36,054 nt of DNA from Betaproteobacteria bacterium (lineage in GTDB: Bacteria > Pseudomonadota > Gammaproteobacteria > Burkholderiales > Burkholderiaceae_E). The notes under the pieces were generated by a model. The model did not search any database. It had not been told where the DNA came from and saw nothing but the letters and a program-made list of their open reading frames with translations. The stretch is taken from positions 1 through 36,054 of the forward strand of contig JAGWVN010000029.1 of the NCBI GenBank assembly GCA_018970865.1. Reading direction: 5' to 3'. The first letter of the stretch is position 1. Each line of letters starts with the position of its first letter. Shown here piece by piece: positions 28,257-35,131 of the stretch. Both the position numbers and the translations under genes were made by a program.

Positions 28257-29886
28257 GTCCACCCATGGCCTTGCCGATGCGATCCCGATCGGCTTCGGGT
28301 TGCAGGGATTCGAGCACGATGCGACCGCCATTGATCACCAGCACGCGGTCGGAGAGCTCGAGCAGCTCGTCGAGGTCCTCGCTCACCAGCAGCACCGCGC
28401 AGCCCGAGTCGCGCGCGTCGCGCAGTCGCTGATGGATCTCGGCCGAGGCCTGGAAGTCGAGACCGAACACCGGGTTCATCACGATCAGGAGACGGGCCTC
28501 GCGGGAGAGTTCGCGCGAGAGCACCGCGCGCTGGATGTTGCCGCCGGAGAGCCGCTCGATCGGCTCGTCGGGACCGCGGGTCTTGATGCGGAAGGCCTCG
28601 ATCGCCTGCTCGGCGGCGCTGCGAAACGCCGCCGGCCGCAGCCAGCCGCCCACGGACCAGGGCGCGCGGTCGAAGTCACGCAGGGCGAGGTTGCCGGCCA
28701 CCGACAGGCCCGGCACGCAGGCGTTGTGCAGCGGCTCCTCGGGCAGCGCCGCCACGCGGTGACGCAGGTAGTCGGCCCGGCTGGCACGAAACGGCTCGCC
28801 GAAGACCCGCACCTCGCCAGCCGCCCGGGCGCGCTGGCCGGTGAGCGCCTGCACCAGCTCGCGCTGGCCGTTGCCCGACACGCCGGCCACACCCACGATG
28901 CTGCCGGCGGCCACCGCCAGATCGAGACCGCGCACAGCCGGCAGGCCGAGGTCGTTGTCGACCACCAGGCCGCGCACCGCCAGCGGCAGGGGCGCTGCCG
29001 ATGCGCCCGCGGTAGTCACGCCGGCCGCCCCCGCGGCGCTTGGGCTCTCGGGCGCGCCGGTCGCCGCCGGCGAGGACACCGGTCGCGGCCGCCGGGCGGT
29101 GGCACCGGCCAGCGACTGGCCGACCATCAGCGTGGCCAGGCGGTCGGCATCCATTTCGGCGACCCGGCCGGCGCCGGCGAGCTGACCGCGGCGCAGCACG
29201 GTGACCTCGTCGGCGAAGCGCTCGACCTCGCGGAACTTGTGGGTGATGAGCAGCGCGGTCATGCGCCCGCCGTGCGCGAGGTCGCGCACCGAGCTGAGCA
29301 GCTCGTCGGCCTCCTCGGGCGTGAGCACCGAGGTGGGTTCGTCGAGGATGAGGAAGCGGTTGCGGGCATAGAGCTGCTTGAGCAGCTCGGTCTTCTGCTT
29401 TTCGCCCGCCGACAGGTCGGCCACCCGGGCATCGGGATCGACCCGGAAAGGCACGCTGCCCAGAAAGTCGTCGAGCTCCGCGCGCTGGCGGCGCCAGTCG
29501 ATGCGCGCCGGCAGACCGCCGCGCGCCAGGGCGAGGTTCTCGCCCACGGTCATGGAGGGCACCAGGGTGAAGTGCTGGTACACCATGCCGATCCCGAGCT
29601 CGCGGGCGCGCTGCGGCGACGCGATCTCGGTCTCGCGGCCCTCGATGAGGATGCTGCCGCCATCGGGCCGGTGGAAACCCACCAGGCATTTCACCAGCGT
29701 GCTCTTGCCCGCGCCGTTCTCGCCGAGCAGGGCATGCACCGTGCCGGGCTGCACGGTGATCGAGACCCGGTCCAGCGCGACGAAGTCCCCGAAGCGCTTG
29801 GTCAGCTCGTAGGTGGCCAGCGCCAGCGCGCCGGTGGGCGCGCGCGCCGGCGCCACCACCGCGCCGTCGACCCGCAGGACTTCCAT
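28249..29886 (-). CDS. ABC transporter ATPase, BMP/nucleoside (YufO-NupO) type
   Basis: A 545-residue double ATPase of the ribose/nucleoside class, energising uptake with the two permeases and the BMP-type receptor of the same operon. First half: Walker A GENGAGKST, Q-loop MVYQHFTLVPSMTVGENLAL, signature LSAGEKQKTELLKQLYARNR, Walker B FLILDEPTSVLTPEE. The second half has the degenerate phosphate loop GVSGNGQRELVQAL and LSGGNIQRAVLSREL, with MNPVFGLDFQ in place of a full Walker B; such a weak second site is normal in this class. An Ala/Gly/Pro-rich insertion separates the halves. The start is the ATG at 29886, with GAGG upstream, 11 bp after the biuret hydrolase stop. Lying between two hydrolase genes, away from the permeases, is unusual. 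Confidence 0.92.
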   Translation of the reverse strand: MEVLRVDGAVVAPARAPTGALALATYELTKRFGDFVALDRVSITVQPGTVHALLGENGAGKSTLVKCLVGFHRPDGGSILIEGRETEIASPQRARELGIGMVYQHFTLVPSMTVGENLALARGGLPARIDWRRQRAELDDFLGSVPFRVDPDARVADLSAGEKQKTELLKQLYARNRFLILDEPTSVLTPEEADELLSSVRDLAHGGRMTALLITHKFREVERFADEVTVLRRGQLAGAGRVAEMDADRLATLMVGQSLAGATARRPRPVSSPAATGAPESPSAAGAAGVTTAGASAAPLPLAVRGLVVDNDLGLPAVRGLDLAVAAGSIVGVAGVSGNGQRELVQALTGQRARAAGEVRVFGEPFRASRADYLRHRVAALPEEPLHNACVPGLSVAGNLALRDFDRAPWSVGGWLRPAAFRSAAEQAIEAFRIKTRGPDEPIERLSGGNIQRAVLSRELSREARLLIVMNPVFGLDFQASAEIHQRLRDARDSGCAVLLVSEDLDELLELSDRVLVINGGRIVLESLQPEADRDRIGKAMGGHA

Positions 29887-29897
29887 GACCGGCGACC

Positions 29898-30599
29898 TCA
29901 GCCCAGCGCGGCCAGCACCGCGGCCGAATCGGCCACCGCGCCGAACACGCCGCCCTGCATCTTGATCATCTTGATGGCCGCGAGGTGGTTGCCGAGATCG
30001 GTGGCGCCGGTGCAGTCCTCGAGCATCAGGCACTCGAAGCCGCGATCATTGGCCTCGCGCATGGTGGTGTGCACGCAGACATCGGTGGTGATGCCGGTGA
30101 GGATCAGATTGCGGATGCCACGGGTGCGCAGCACCAGCTCCAGGTCGGTGGCGCAGAACGAGCCCTTGCCGGGCTTGTCGATGATCACCTCGCCGGGCGC
30201 CGGCGCGAGCTCGGGGATGATCTCCCAGCCCGGCTCGCCCCGCACCAGGATGCGGCCGCAGGGCCCGGCATCGCCGATGCCCGCGCCGATGCGCTGCGAG
30301 CGCCAGCGCTTGTTGGCCGGCAGATCCGACAGGTCGGGCCGATGGCCCTCGCGGGTGTGGATGATCGTGAAGCCGAGGGCGCGCATGCGGGCCATCACGC
30401 GGCGGATCGGCTCGATCGGCGCGCGGGTGAGGCTCAGGTCATAGCCCATCTTGTCGACATAGCCGCCCACGCCGCAGAAGTCGGTCTGCATGTCGATCAC
30501 CACCAGGGCGGTGTTGGCCGGGCGCAGGTCGGCATCGAAGGGCCAGGGATAGGGGTCGGCGGCAACGCAGGGCAGCGCGGCGGAAGCGGAAGTGCTCAT
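29898..30599 (-). CDS. biuH: Biuret hydrolase (isochorismatase-like cysteine hydrolase)
   Basis: A 233-residue enzyme predicted to split biuret into allophanate and ammonia. The start at 30599 gives [20 protein letters not shown]; the frame further upstream runs over the formamidase gene end. The residues of the known triad of Rhizobium leguminosarum BiuH (Asp36, Lys142, Cys175) fall at exactly these numbers: D36 in [12 protein letters not shown]142 in [18 protein letters not shown]175 in [11 protein letters not shown]. Other blocks match what I remember of that enzyme: [46 protein letters not shown] and [13 protein letters not shown]. The allophanate produced would be the substrate of the divergent gene at 35132. 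No database comparison was made. Confidence 0.85.
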   Translation of the reverse strand: MSTSASAALPCVAADPYPWPFDADLRPANTALVVIDMQTDFCGVGGYVDKMGYDLSLTRAPIEPIRRVMARMRALGFTIIHTREGHRPDLSDLPANKRWRSQRIGAGIGDAGPCGRILVRGEPGWEIIPELAPAPGEVIIDKPGKGSFCATDLELVLRTRGIRNLILTGITTDVCVHTTMREANDRGFECLMLEDCTGATDLGNHLAAIKMIKMQGGVFGAVADSAAVLAALG

Positions 30600-30627
30600 G
30601 ACGGAGTCCGGAAAAGGAGAGGCGCGC

Positions 30628-31635
30628 TCAGGGCAGCCGGTTGCCGGGATCGTGATCGCGCTGCGGCGGCGCGAAGCCGCAGGAGCGGCCATCGACATGC
30701 TCGACCTCGTCCTCCCAGGGCAGCCGGTAGCGGCCGTTCACCATGTCCTGCATGAAGGTGTAGGGGCAGTCCTGCGCGCCGCCGCGCACCGCCACATAGC
30801 CGCGGTGCCAGAGCTGATAGATGTTGTTCTCGACGCCCCAGTGACGGCGGGCCTCGCGCACCAGGTCGGGCCGGACCTCGCAGGTGATGATCTCGTCGGG
30901 ACGATGGCTGCCCATGACCAGCGGCTCGCCGTCGAAGTTGACGAACATGCCCTCGCCCATCGAGTCGAAGGTGCCGTCGCTGCCGCACATGCACACGCTG
31001 GCGGTGACCATGAGATTCTGGAAGGCATTGGCCTGGTTGGTGATGCGCCAGGAATGCCGGATGGGCGCGGTGTAGCCCGCGGTGCGGATCATGAGTTCGG
31101 CGCCCTTGTAGGCGCACTCGCGGGCCATCTCGGGGAACATCCCGTCATGGCAGATGATCAGCGCGAGCTTCACGCCGCGCGGGCCGTCGATCACCGGGAT
31201 GCCGAGGTTGCCCGGCTCCCAGGGCTCCACCGGCACCCAGGGATGCAGCTTGCGGTAGTAGAGCGCGATGCGGCCGGTGTCATCGATGATCAGGCCGCTG
31301 TTGTACGGATTGCCGTTGGGGTTGAGCTCCATGATCGAGAAGCAGCCCCAGATGCGATGCTCGACGCAGGCCGCCTTGAAGGCGGCGACCTCGGGCCCGT
31401 CGAGCGAGCACATCAGCGCGGGGTCGGTGTTCATCGACAGGCCGTGCAGCGAGTACTCGGGGAACACCACCAGATCCATCGAGGGCATGTTGCGCCGGGC
31501 CTTGCCGACCATCTCGACGATGCGCGCGGTCTGCGCGGCAAGTTGCGCCGGGGTGTCGACCACCGGCAGCTGCGACTGCACCAGGCCGACCACCACCCCG
31601 TTGGGTGACTTGTTCAGGCCGCCGAGTCCGGACAT
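30628..31635 (-). CDS. amiF: Formamidase (AmiF type, nitrilase superfamily)
   Basis: A 335-residue hydrolase predicted to convert formamide into formate and ammonia. The catalytic triad is E60 ([11 protein letters not shown]), K129 ([10 protein letters not shown]) and C162 ([11 protein letters not shown]); in Helicobacter pylori AmiF the triad is E60, K133, C166, so spacing is conserved. Diagnostic AmiF stretches are [51 protein letters not shown] and the ending [15 protein letters not shown]. Aliphatic amidase AmiE is the nearest alternative, and formamidase is favoured by these segments. GGAG lies upstream of the ATG at 31635. It sits between the second permease (39 bp) and biuret hydrolase (28 bp) in the same operon, so it probably acts on a product or co-substrate of the same nitrogen source. 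Confidence 0.85.
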   Translation of the reverse strand: MSGLGGLNKSPNGVVVGLVQSQLPVVDTPAQLAAQTARIVEMVGKARRNMPSMDLVVFPEYSLHGLSMNTDPALMCSLDGPEVAAFKAACVEHRIWGCFSIMELNPNGNPYNSGLIIDDTGRIALYYRKLHPWVPVEPWEPGNLGIPVIDGPRGVKLALIICHDGMFPEMARECAYKGAELMIRTAGYTAPIRHSWRITNQANAFQNLMVTASVCMCGSDGTFDSMGEGMFVNFDGEPLVMGSHRPDEIITCEVRPDLVREARRHWGVENNIYQLWHRGYVAVRGGAQDCPYTFMQDMVNGRYRLPWEDEVEHVDGRSCGFAPPQRDHDPGNRLP

Positions 31636-31674
31636 GAGCGATCTCCAGGAAATGCGAGGGAAAGGGAAAAGCGG

Positions 31675-32601
31675 TCAGCGGGTGAGGCTGAGTTCGCCCG
31701 GCGCGCCGGCCAGCGAGCGCCGCGCCGAGGAGGTGGCCACCATCACCGCCAGCGTGAGCACATAGGGCGCGGCGTTCCAGAGGTGGTAGCCCTGAACGAT
31801 GCCGATCGCCTGCAGGGCCGGTCCGATCGCGCCGGCGCCGCCAAAGAGCAGGGCCGCCCACACGCAGCCCACCGGGCTCCATCGGGCGAAGATCACCAGC
31901 GCCACCGCCATCACGCCCTGGCCGCTGGAAAGCGCCTCGTTCCAGCTGCCCGGGTAGTAGAGCGAGAGGAAAGACCCACCCACCCCGGCCATGAAGCCGC
32001 CGGCCGCCGTGCTCCAGGCGCGCACGGCGTTGACCGGGAAGCCGAGGGCGCGCGCCGCGTTCGCGCTGTCGCCCACGGTGCGGATCACCAGGCCCCAGCG
32101 GGTGCTGCGCAAGGCCCAGGCCATGAGCAGCGCGCACACGATGCCCACCAGCAGCAGCGCGTTGACCTGCAGGGCCGCCTGCAGCGCCGGCGAATCGCTC
32201 CAGCCCCCGAGCGCGATGGCCGGCAGCCGCGGCGCGGTGGGTTGGACATAGTCCTTGCCGAAGAAGAAGGCGAGACCCAGGCCGAGGGTCATCAGGGCGA
32301 TGCCCAGGGCCACATCATTGACGCGCGGCAGGCTGCAGAGCAGCCCGTGCACCAGGCCGAACACCACCCCGAACAGGCCGGCGGCGAGCACGCCCAGCCA
32401 GGCCGAGCCGCTGTGGTAGGCGATGGCATAGCCGCTCATGGCGCCGAAGACCATCGTGCCTTCCAGGCCGAGGTTGATGCGGCCGGCGCGCTCGGTGAGC
32501 GCCTCGCCGAGGCTGACGAACAGAAAGGGGGTCGAGACCCGCAGCGCGCCGCCGAGGATGGCCGCCAGCACGGTGAGCCAGGCGCTTTCATCACCGCTCA
32601 T
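31675..32601 (-). CDS. ABC transporter permease, BMP/nucleoside type (second permease)
   Basis: A 308-residue integral membrane protein with about eight hydrophobic segments, of the branched-chain/ribose-type permease family (BPD_transp_2). The N-terminus TVLAAILGGALRVSTPFLFV, then GEALTERAGRINLGLEGTMV, is the marker block of YufQ/NupQ-like permeases that work with BMP receptors; the cytoplasmic coupling-helix region is RTVGDSANAARALGFPVNAV. The start at 32601 overlaps the stop of the first permease (ATGA) and uses a GGAGG site inside it; the longer frame to 32943 is a shadow. It should form the channel as a heterodimer with the gene before it. Confidence 0.9.
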   Translation of the reverse strand: MSGDESAWLTVLAAILGGALRVSTPFLFVSLGEALTERAGRINLGLEGTMVFGAMSGYAIAYHSGSAWLGVLAAGLFGVVFGLVHGLLCSLPRVNDVALGIALMTLGLGLAFFFGKDYVQPTAPRLPAIALGGWSDSPALQAALQVNALLLVGIVCALLMAWALRSTRWGLVIRTVGDSANAARALGFPVNAVRAWSTAAGGFMAGVGGSFLSLYYPGSWNEALSSGQGVMAVALVIFARWSPVGCVWAALLFGGAGAIGPALQAIGIVQGYHLWNAAPYVLTLAVMVATSSARRSLAGAPGELSLTR

Positions 32602-33689
32602 CGCGGCACCTCCGGGGTGGGCGCAGCCTGCGGACCGCGCAGGGCGATCGGACGCAGCCGCCAGTTGATGCGGCCGTGCATCGCCTCGCAGGCGAGGATC
32701 GACACGAAGAGCAGGCCCTGCAGCACCTGGGTGGTGGCATCGGGCAGGTCGAGGCGACGCTGCAGCAGGCTGCCGGCCGCCGCGATGCCGCCGAGCAGCA
32801 CCGCCACCGGCACCGTGGCCAGGGGCTGCTGGCGCGCGATGAAGGCCACCAGGATGCCGGTATAGCCGAAGCCGCCGAGCAGCGAGGCGTTGGCCGACCC
32901 GTGCACCGCCAGCACCTCGATCGCGCCGGCCAGGCCCGCGCACATCCCGCCAAGCGCGCAGGCCGCGACCAGCAGCGCCGACACCGGCAGCCCGACCAGG
33001 CGGGCGGCGCGCAGATTGCCGCCGGCCACCCGCATCGCGAAGCCGGCGGTGGTGCGCGAGACCAGCAGCTGCGCGAGCACCGCGGCCACCACGCCGATGG
33101 CCAGCCCCCAGTGCAGGTCGGTGCCGGGCATGTTGCCGAGCATGGTCGCCTCGGGCAGGGGATGGGTGGAGGGTTTGTTCAGACTGGCCGGATCGCGCAT
33201 GGGACCGTCGACCAGGTGGTTGAAGAGCGCGATGGCGATGTACGAGATCAGCAGGCTGGCGATGGTCTCGTTCATGCCACGCCAGGCGCGCAGCGCGCCG
33301 GCGGCCGCGTTGGAGAGCGCGCCCGCGGCCATGCCGGCGGCGCAGGCGATGGTGATGGCCGTCAGCGGGCCGGCCCCGGCCTGCGAGGCCGCGAGTCCGG
33401 CCGCGGCGGCCGCCAGCCCGCCCAGGGCGAGCGCGCCTTCGCCGCCGATCATCACCAGTCCCACCTGGGCCGGAATGGCCACCGCCAGCCCGGTCAGGAT
33501 GAGCGGCGCGGAACGCAGCAGGGTGTTCTGCCAGGCGAACGAGCTGGCGAAAGCGCCCTCGAAGATGGTCACGACCACCTCGAGGGGATTGCGGCCGATG
33601 GCCAGCACGAACAGCGCGAAGAGGATCAGCCCCCCGACCACGCCCGCGAGCGCGATCAGGGTGGACTGCAGGCCGCGAGAAGACGCCAT
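32598..33689 (-). CDS. ABC transporter permease, BMP/nucleoside type (first permease)
   Basis: A 363-residue membrane protein with nine or ten hydrophobic segments, of the YufP/NupP-like permease class. Features are GRNPLEVVVTIFEGAFASSF, then LLRSAPLILTGLAVAIPAQV with LVMIGGEGALALGGLAAAAA, the typical G-E-G-x-L-x-x-G block, and later RVAGGNLRAARLVGLPVSAL as coupling region and LLGGFGYTGILVAFIARQQP. The order receptor, long permease, short permease is standard for this transporter class, with the ATPase normally adjoining; here the ATPase is moved behind two hydrolase genes. It starts 34 bp after the receptor gene. Confidence 0.9.
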   Translation of the reverse strand: MASSRGLQSTLIALAGVVGGLILFALFVLAIGRNPLEVVVTIFEGAFASSFAWQNTLLRSAPLILTGLAVAIPAQVGLVMIGGEGALALGGLAAAAAGLAASQAGAGPLTAITIACAAGMAAGALSNAAAGALRAWRGMNETIASLLISYIAIALFNHLVDGPMRDPASLNKPSTHPLPEATMLGNMPGTDLHWGLAIGVVAAVLAQLLVSRTTAGFAMRVAGGNLRAARLVGLPVSALLVAACALGGMCAGLAGAIEVLAVHGSANASLLGGFGYTGILVAFIARQQPLATVPVAVLLGGIAAAGSLLQRRLDLPDATTQVLQGLLFVSILACEAMHGRINWRLRPIALRGPQAAPTPEVPR

Positions 33690-33723
33690 GACCGCGCCGC
33701 CGTGCCGGGAGCCGCTGCGCCGA

Positions 33724-34839
33724 TCAGCCGGGGATCGCGCCGATCACGCCCTCGACCAGGTAGTTCATCTTCTCGAGCTCGACATTGGTCATCTCGAGCG
33801 AAGTGCCGGCGGCGATCACGGTGTTGCCCTTGTTGTCCTTCAGCGGGCCCTTGAAGATCGCGAAATCGCCGGTCGTGAGCGCGGCCTTCGCCTTGTCGCC
33901 GGCCTCCTTGGCCTTGGCCGACACCGAGGCGCCGTAGGGCGACATCTTCACGAAGCCTTCCTTCATGCCACCGCGCACGAAGTTGGGCATGGGCTTGCCC
34001 TCGGCAGCGGCCGCGATCAGCAGCTTGTACGGCGTGGTCCAGTCCCACTCGGCGCCGGTGAGATAGCCCTTGGGCGCGAGCTTGGCCTGGCTGGCGTGAT
34101 AGCCGCAGCTCATGATGCCGCGCTTCTCGGCGGTCTCGATGACCACCTTCGGACCGTCCACATGGCAGGTGACCACATCGACGCCCTGGTCGACCAGGCT
34201 GTTGGTGGCCTCGGCCTCCTTGACCGGCAGCGACCAGTCACCGGTGAAGATCACCTGGGTGGTGATCGAGGGATCGACCGAGCGCGCGCCCATGGTGAAG
34301 GCGTTGATGTTGCGCAGCACCTGCGGGATCGGCTTGGCGGCAATGAAGCCGAGCTTCTTCTTCTTGCTCATGTGTCCGGCGACCACGCCCGAGACATACT
34401 GGGCGCCATCGATGTAGCCGAAGAACGAGCCGGTGTTCTTGGGGTGCTTGCCCTCGGTCCACAGGCCGCCGCAGTGCGCGAAGCGCACATTCGGATACTT
34501 CTCGGCCATCTTGAGCATGTGCGGGTCGAAGTAGCCGAAGGAGGTGGCGAAGATCAGCGAGGCCTTGTCCTGGTTGATCATGGCCTCCATGGACTTCTGC
34601 ACCGCCACGGTCTCGGGCACCTTCTCCTCCTCCACCACCTTCACGCCCGGCATCTTCTTGATCATGGCCGCGGCCTGGGCCTGGGCCTGGTTGTAGCCGA
34701 AGTCGTCGCGCGGGCCGACATAGATCACGCCGACCGTGATCGGCTTGGCCTGGGCGAAGGCCGACAGCGGCAGGCCGGCCGCCGAGACGAGGCCGGCCGC
34801 GCCGGCGGAGGTGACGATGAGACGACGGGATGCATCCAT
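33724..34839 (-). CDS. BMP-family ABC transporter substrate-binding protein
   Basis: A 371-residue periplasmic receptor, first gene of the leftward operon. The start at 34839 follows AGGAG with 7-bp spacing. The signal peptide MDASRRLIVTSAGAAGLVSA ending near AFAQA has twin arginines and a long, weakly hydrophobic core, suggesting Tat export. The mature protein begins KPITVGVIYVGPRDDFGYNQ, the BMP (PF02608) opening, continues with ASLIFATSFGYFDPHMLKMA, and YIDGAQYVSGVVAGHMSKKK, and ends VELEKMNYLVEGVIGAIPG. The classic BMP proteins bind nucleosides; relatives in nitrogen operons bind other heterocycles or ureides. With biuret hydrolase, formamidase and allophanate hydrolase around it, a biuret-like ligand is the working guess. 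Confidence 0.92.
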   Translation of the reverse strand: MDASRRLIVTSAGAAGLVSAAGLPLSAFAQAKPITVGVIYVGPRDDFGYNQAQAQAAAMIKKMPGVKVVEEEKVPETVAVQKSMEAMINQDKASLIFATSFGYFDPHMLKMAEKYPNVRFAHCGGLWTEGKHPKNTGSFFGYIDGAQYVSGVVAGHMSKKKKLGFIAAKPIPQVLRNINAFTMGARSVDPSITTQVIFTGDWSLPVKEAEATNSLVDQGVDVVTCHVDGPKVVIETAEKRGIMSCGYHASQAKLAPKGYLTGAEWDWTTPYKLLIAAAAEGKPMPNFVRGGMKEGFVKMSPYGASVSAKAKEAGDKAKAALTTGDFAIFKGPLKDNKGNTVIAAGTSLEMTNVELEKMNYLVEGVIGAIPG

Positions 34840-34877
34840 GCTGAGGCTCCTGTATCGGTGAGGGGGAGAGTCGGTCG

Positions 34878-34892
34878 GCCGGACAGTCCGGC
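34878..34892. promoter_or_regulatory. GCCGGAC-A-GTCCGGC hairpin in the leader of the leftward operon
   Basis: A perfect 7-bp inverted repeat around one base, between the predicted transcription start (about 34899) and the receptor ATG (34839). A one-base loop is unlikely to form fully in RNA, so it may rather be a DNA site. Function unknown. Confidence 0.4.
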
Positions 34893-34903
34893 TTGTGTAC
34901 AAG
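34892..34903. promoter_or_regulatory. CTTGTGTACAAG palindrome at the leftward transcription start, possible GntR-type operator
   Basis: A 12-bp palindrome with arms CTTGT/ACAAG around GT. It resembles the TTGTnnACAA-like sites of FadR-subfamily GntR repressors and covers the predicted start of the leftward sigma-54 transcript. A sister sequence, identical at 10 of 12 positions, covers the rightward start (35097-35108). Confidence 0.5.
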
Positions 34904-34909
34904 GCCGAT

Positions 34910-34925
34910 TGCAAGTTCCTTGCCA
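34910..34925 (-). promoter_or_regulatory. Sigma-54 (-24/-12) promoter of the leftward ureide operon
   Basis: On the minus strand TGGCAAGGAACTTGCA (34925 to 34910) matches the sigma-54 consensus TGGCACG-N4-TTGCW, with GG and GC exactly 10 bp apart. Transcription would start near 34899, leaving a leader of about 60 nt before the receptor ATG at 34839. Confidence 0.75.
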
Positions 34926-34976
34926 GCTGGCCGCCACCCACCCGCCACCCTGGGCGCGGCAAGAAGCCTCCGGAAA

Positions 34977-34995
34977 GCGCACGCTGCTGGTGCGC
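34977..34995. promoter_or_regulatory. NtrC-like enhancer site 1
   Basis: GCGCAC-N7-GTGCGC, a perfect 6-bp inverted repeat. Its core GCAC-N7-GTGC has the spacing of NtrC sites (TGCACC-N5-GGTGCA). The centre is about 87 bp before the leftward and 114 bp before the rightward predicted transcription start, within the usual enhancer range. Confidence 0.6.
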
Positions 34996-35010
34996 CCGCA
35001 CCGCCGAGAG

Positions 35011-35025
35011 GCCCGATCCTGGTGC
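35011..35025. promoter_or_regulatory. NtrC-like enhancer site 2
   Basis: GCCC-N7-GTGC, one base off the NtrC core. Its right part is inside CTGGTGCGCCCGC, which occurs at 34987-34999 and again at 35019-35031, 32 bp apart. Three helical turns is the spacing of the paired NtrC enhancers at E. coli glnAp2. Confidence 0.5.
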
Positions 35026-35074
35026 GCCCGCCCGGTTTCCGGGCGAAACCGGCCGTCCGCCTGCGCCATCCTGC

Positions 35075-35090
35075 TGGCACAGGGATTGCA
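35075..35090 (+). promoter_or_regulatory. Sigma-54 (-24/-12) promoter of the allophanate hydrolase gene
   Basis: TGGCACAGGGATTGCA matches the sigma-54 consensus at every strongly conserved position, with GG and GC 10 bp apart. The predicted start near 35100 gives a leader of about 30 nt with AGGA before the ATG at 35132. Confidence 0.82.
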
Positions 35091-35096
35091 AGCCTT

Positions 35097-35108
35097 CTTG
35101 TATCCAAG
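35097..35108. promoter_or_regulatory. CTTGTATCCAAG palindrome at the rightward transcription start, possible GntR-type operator
   Basis: One base away from a perfect CTTGTATACAAG palindrome, and 10 of 12 bases the same as the site at 34892-34903. It covers the predicted start of the rightward sigma-54 transcript, so a repressor bound here would block the promoter. Confidence 0.5.
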
Positions 35109-35131
35109 AACACGCTGCCAGGACATTGCCG

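Noticed and set aside
28840-28910. Degenerate second Walker A in the transporter ATPase, considered as a sign of decay
   Set aside because: A weak second nucleotide site (GVSGNGQ) is normal for double ATPases of the ribose/nucleoside class.
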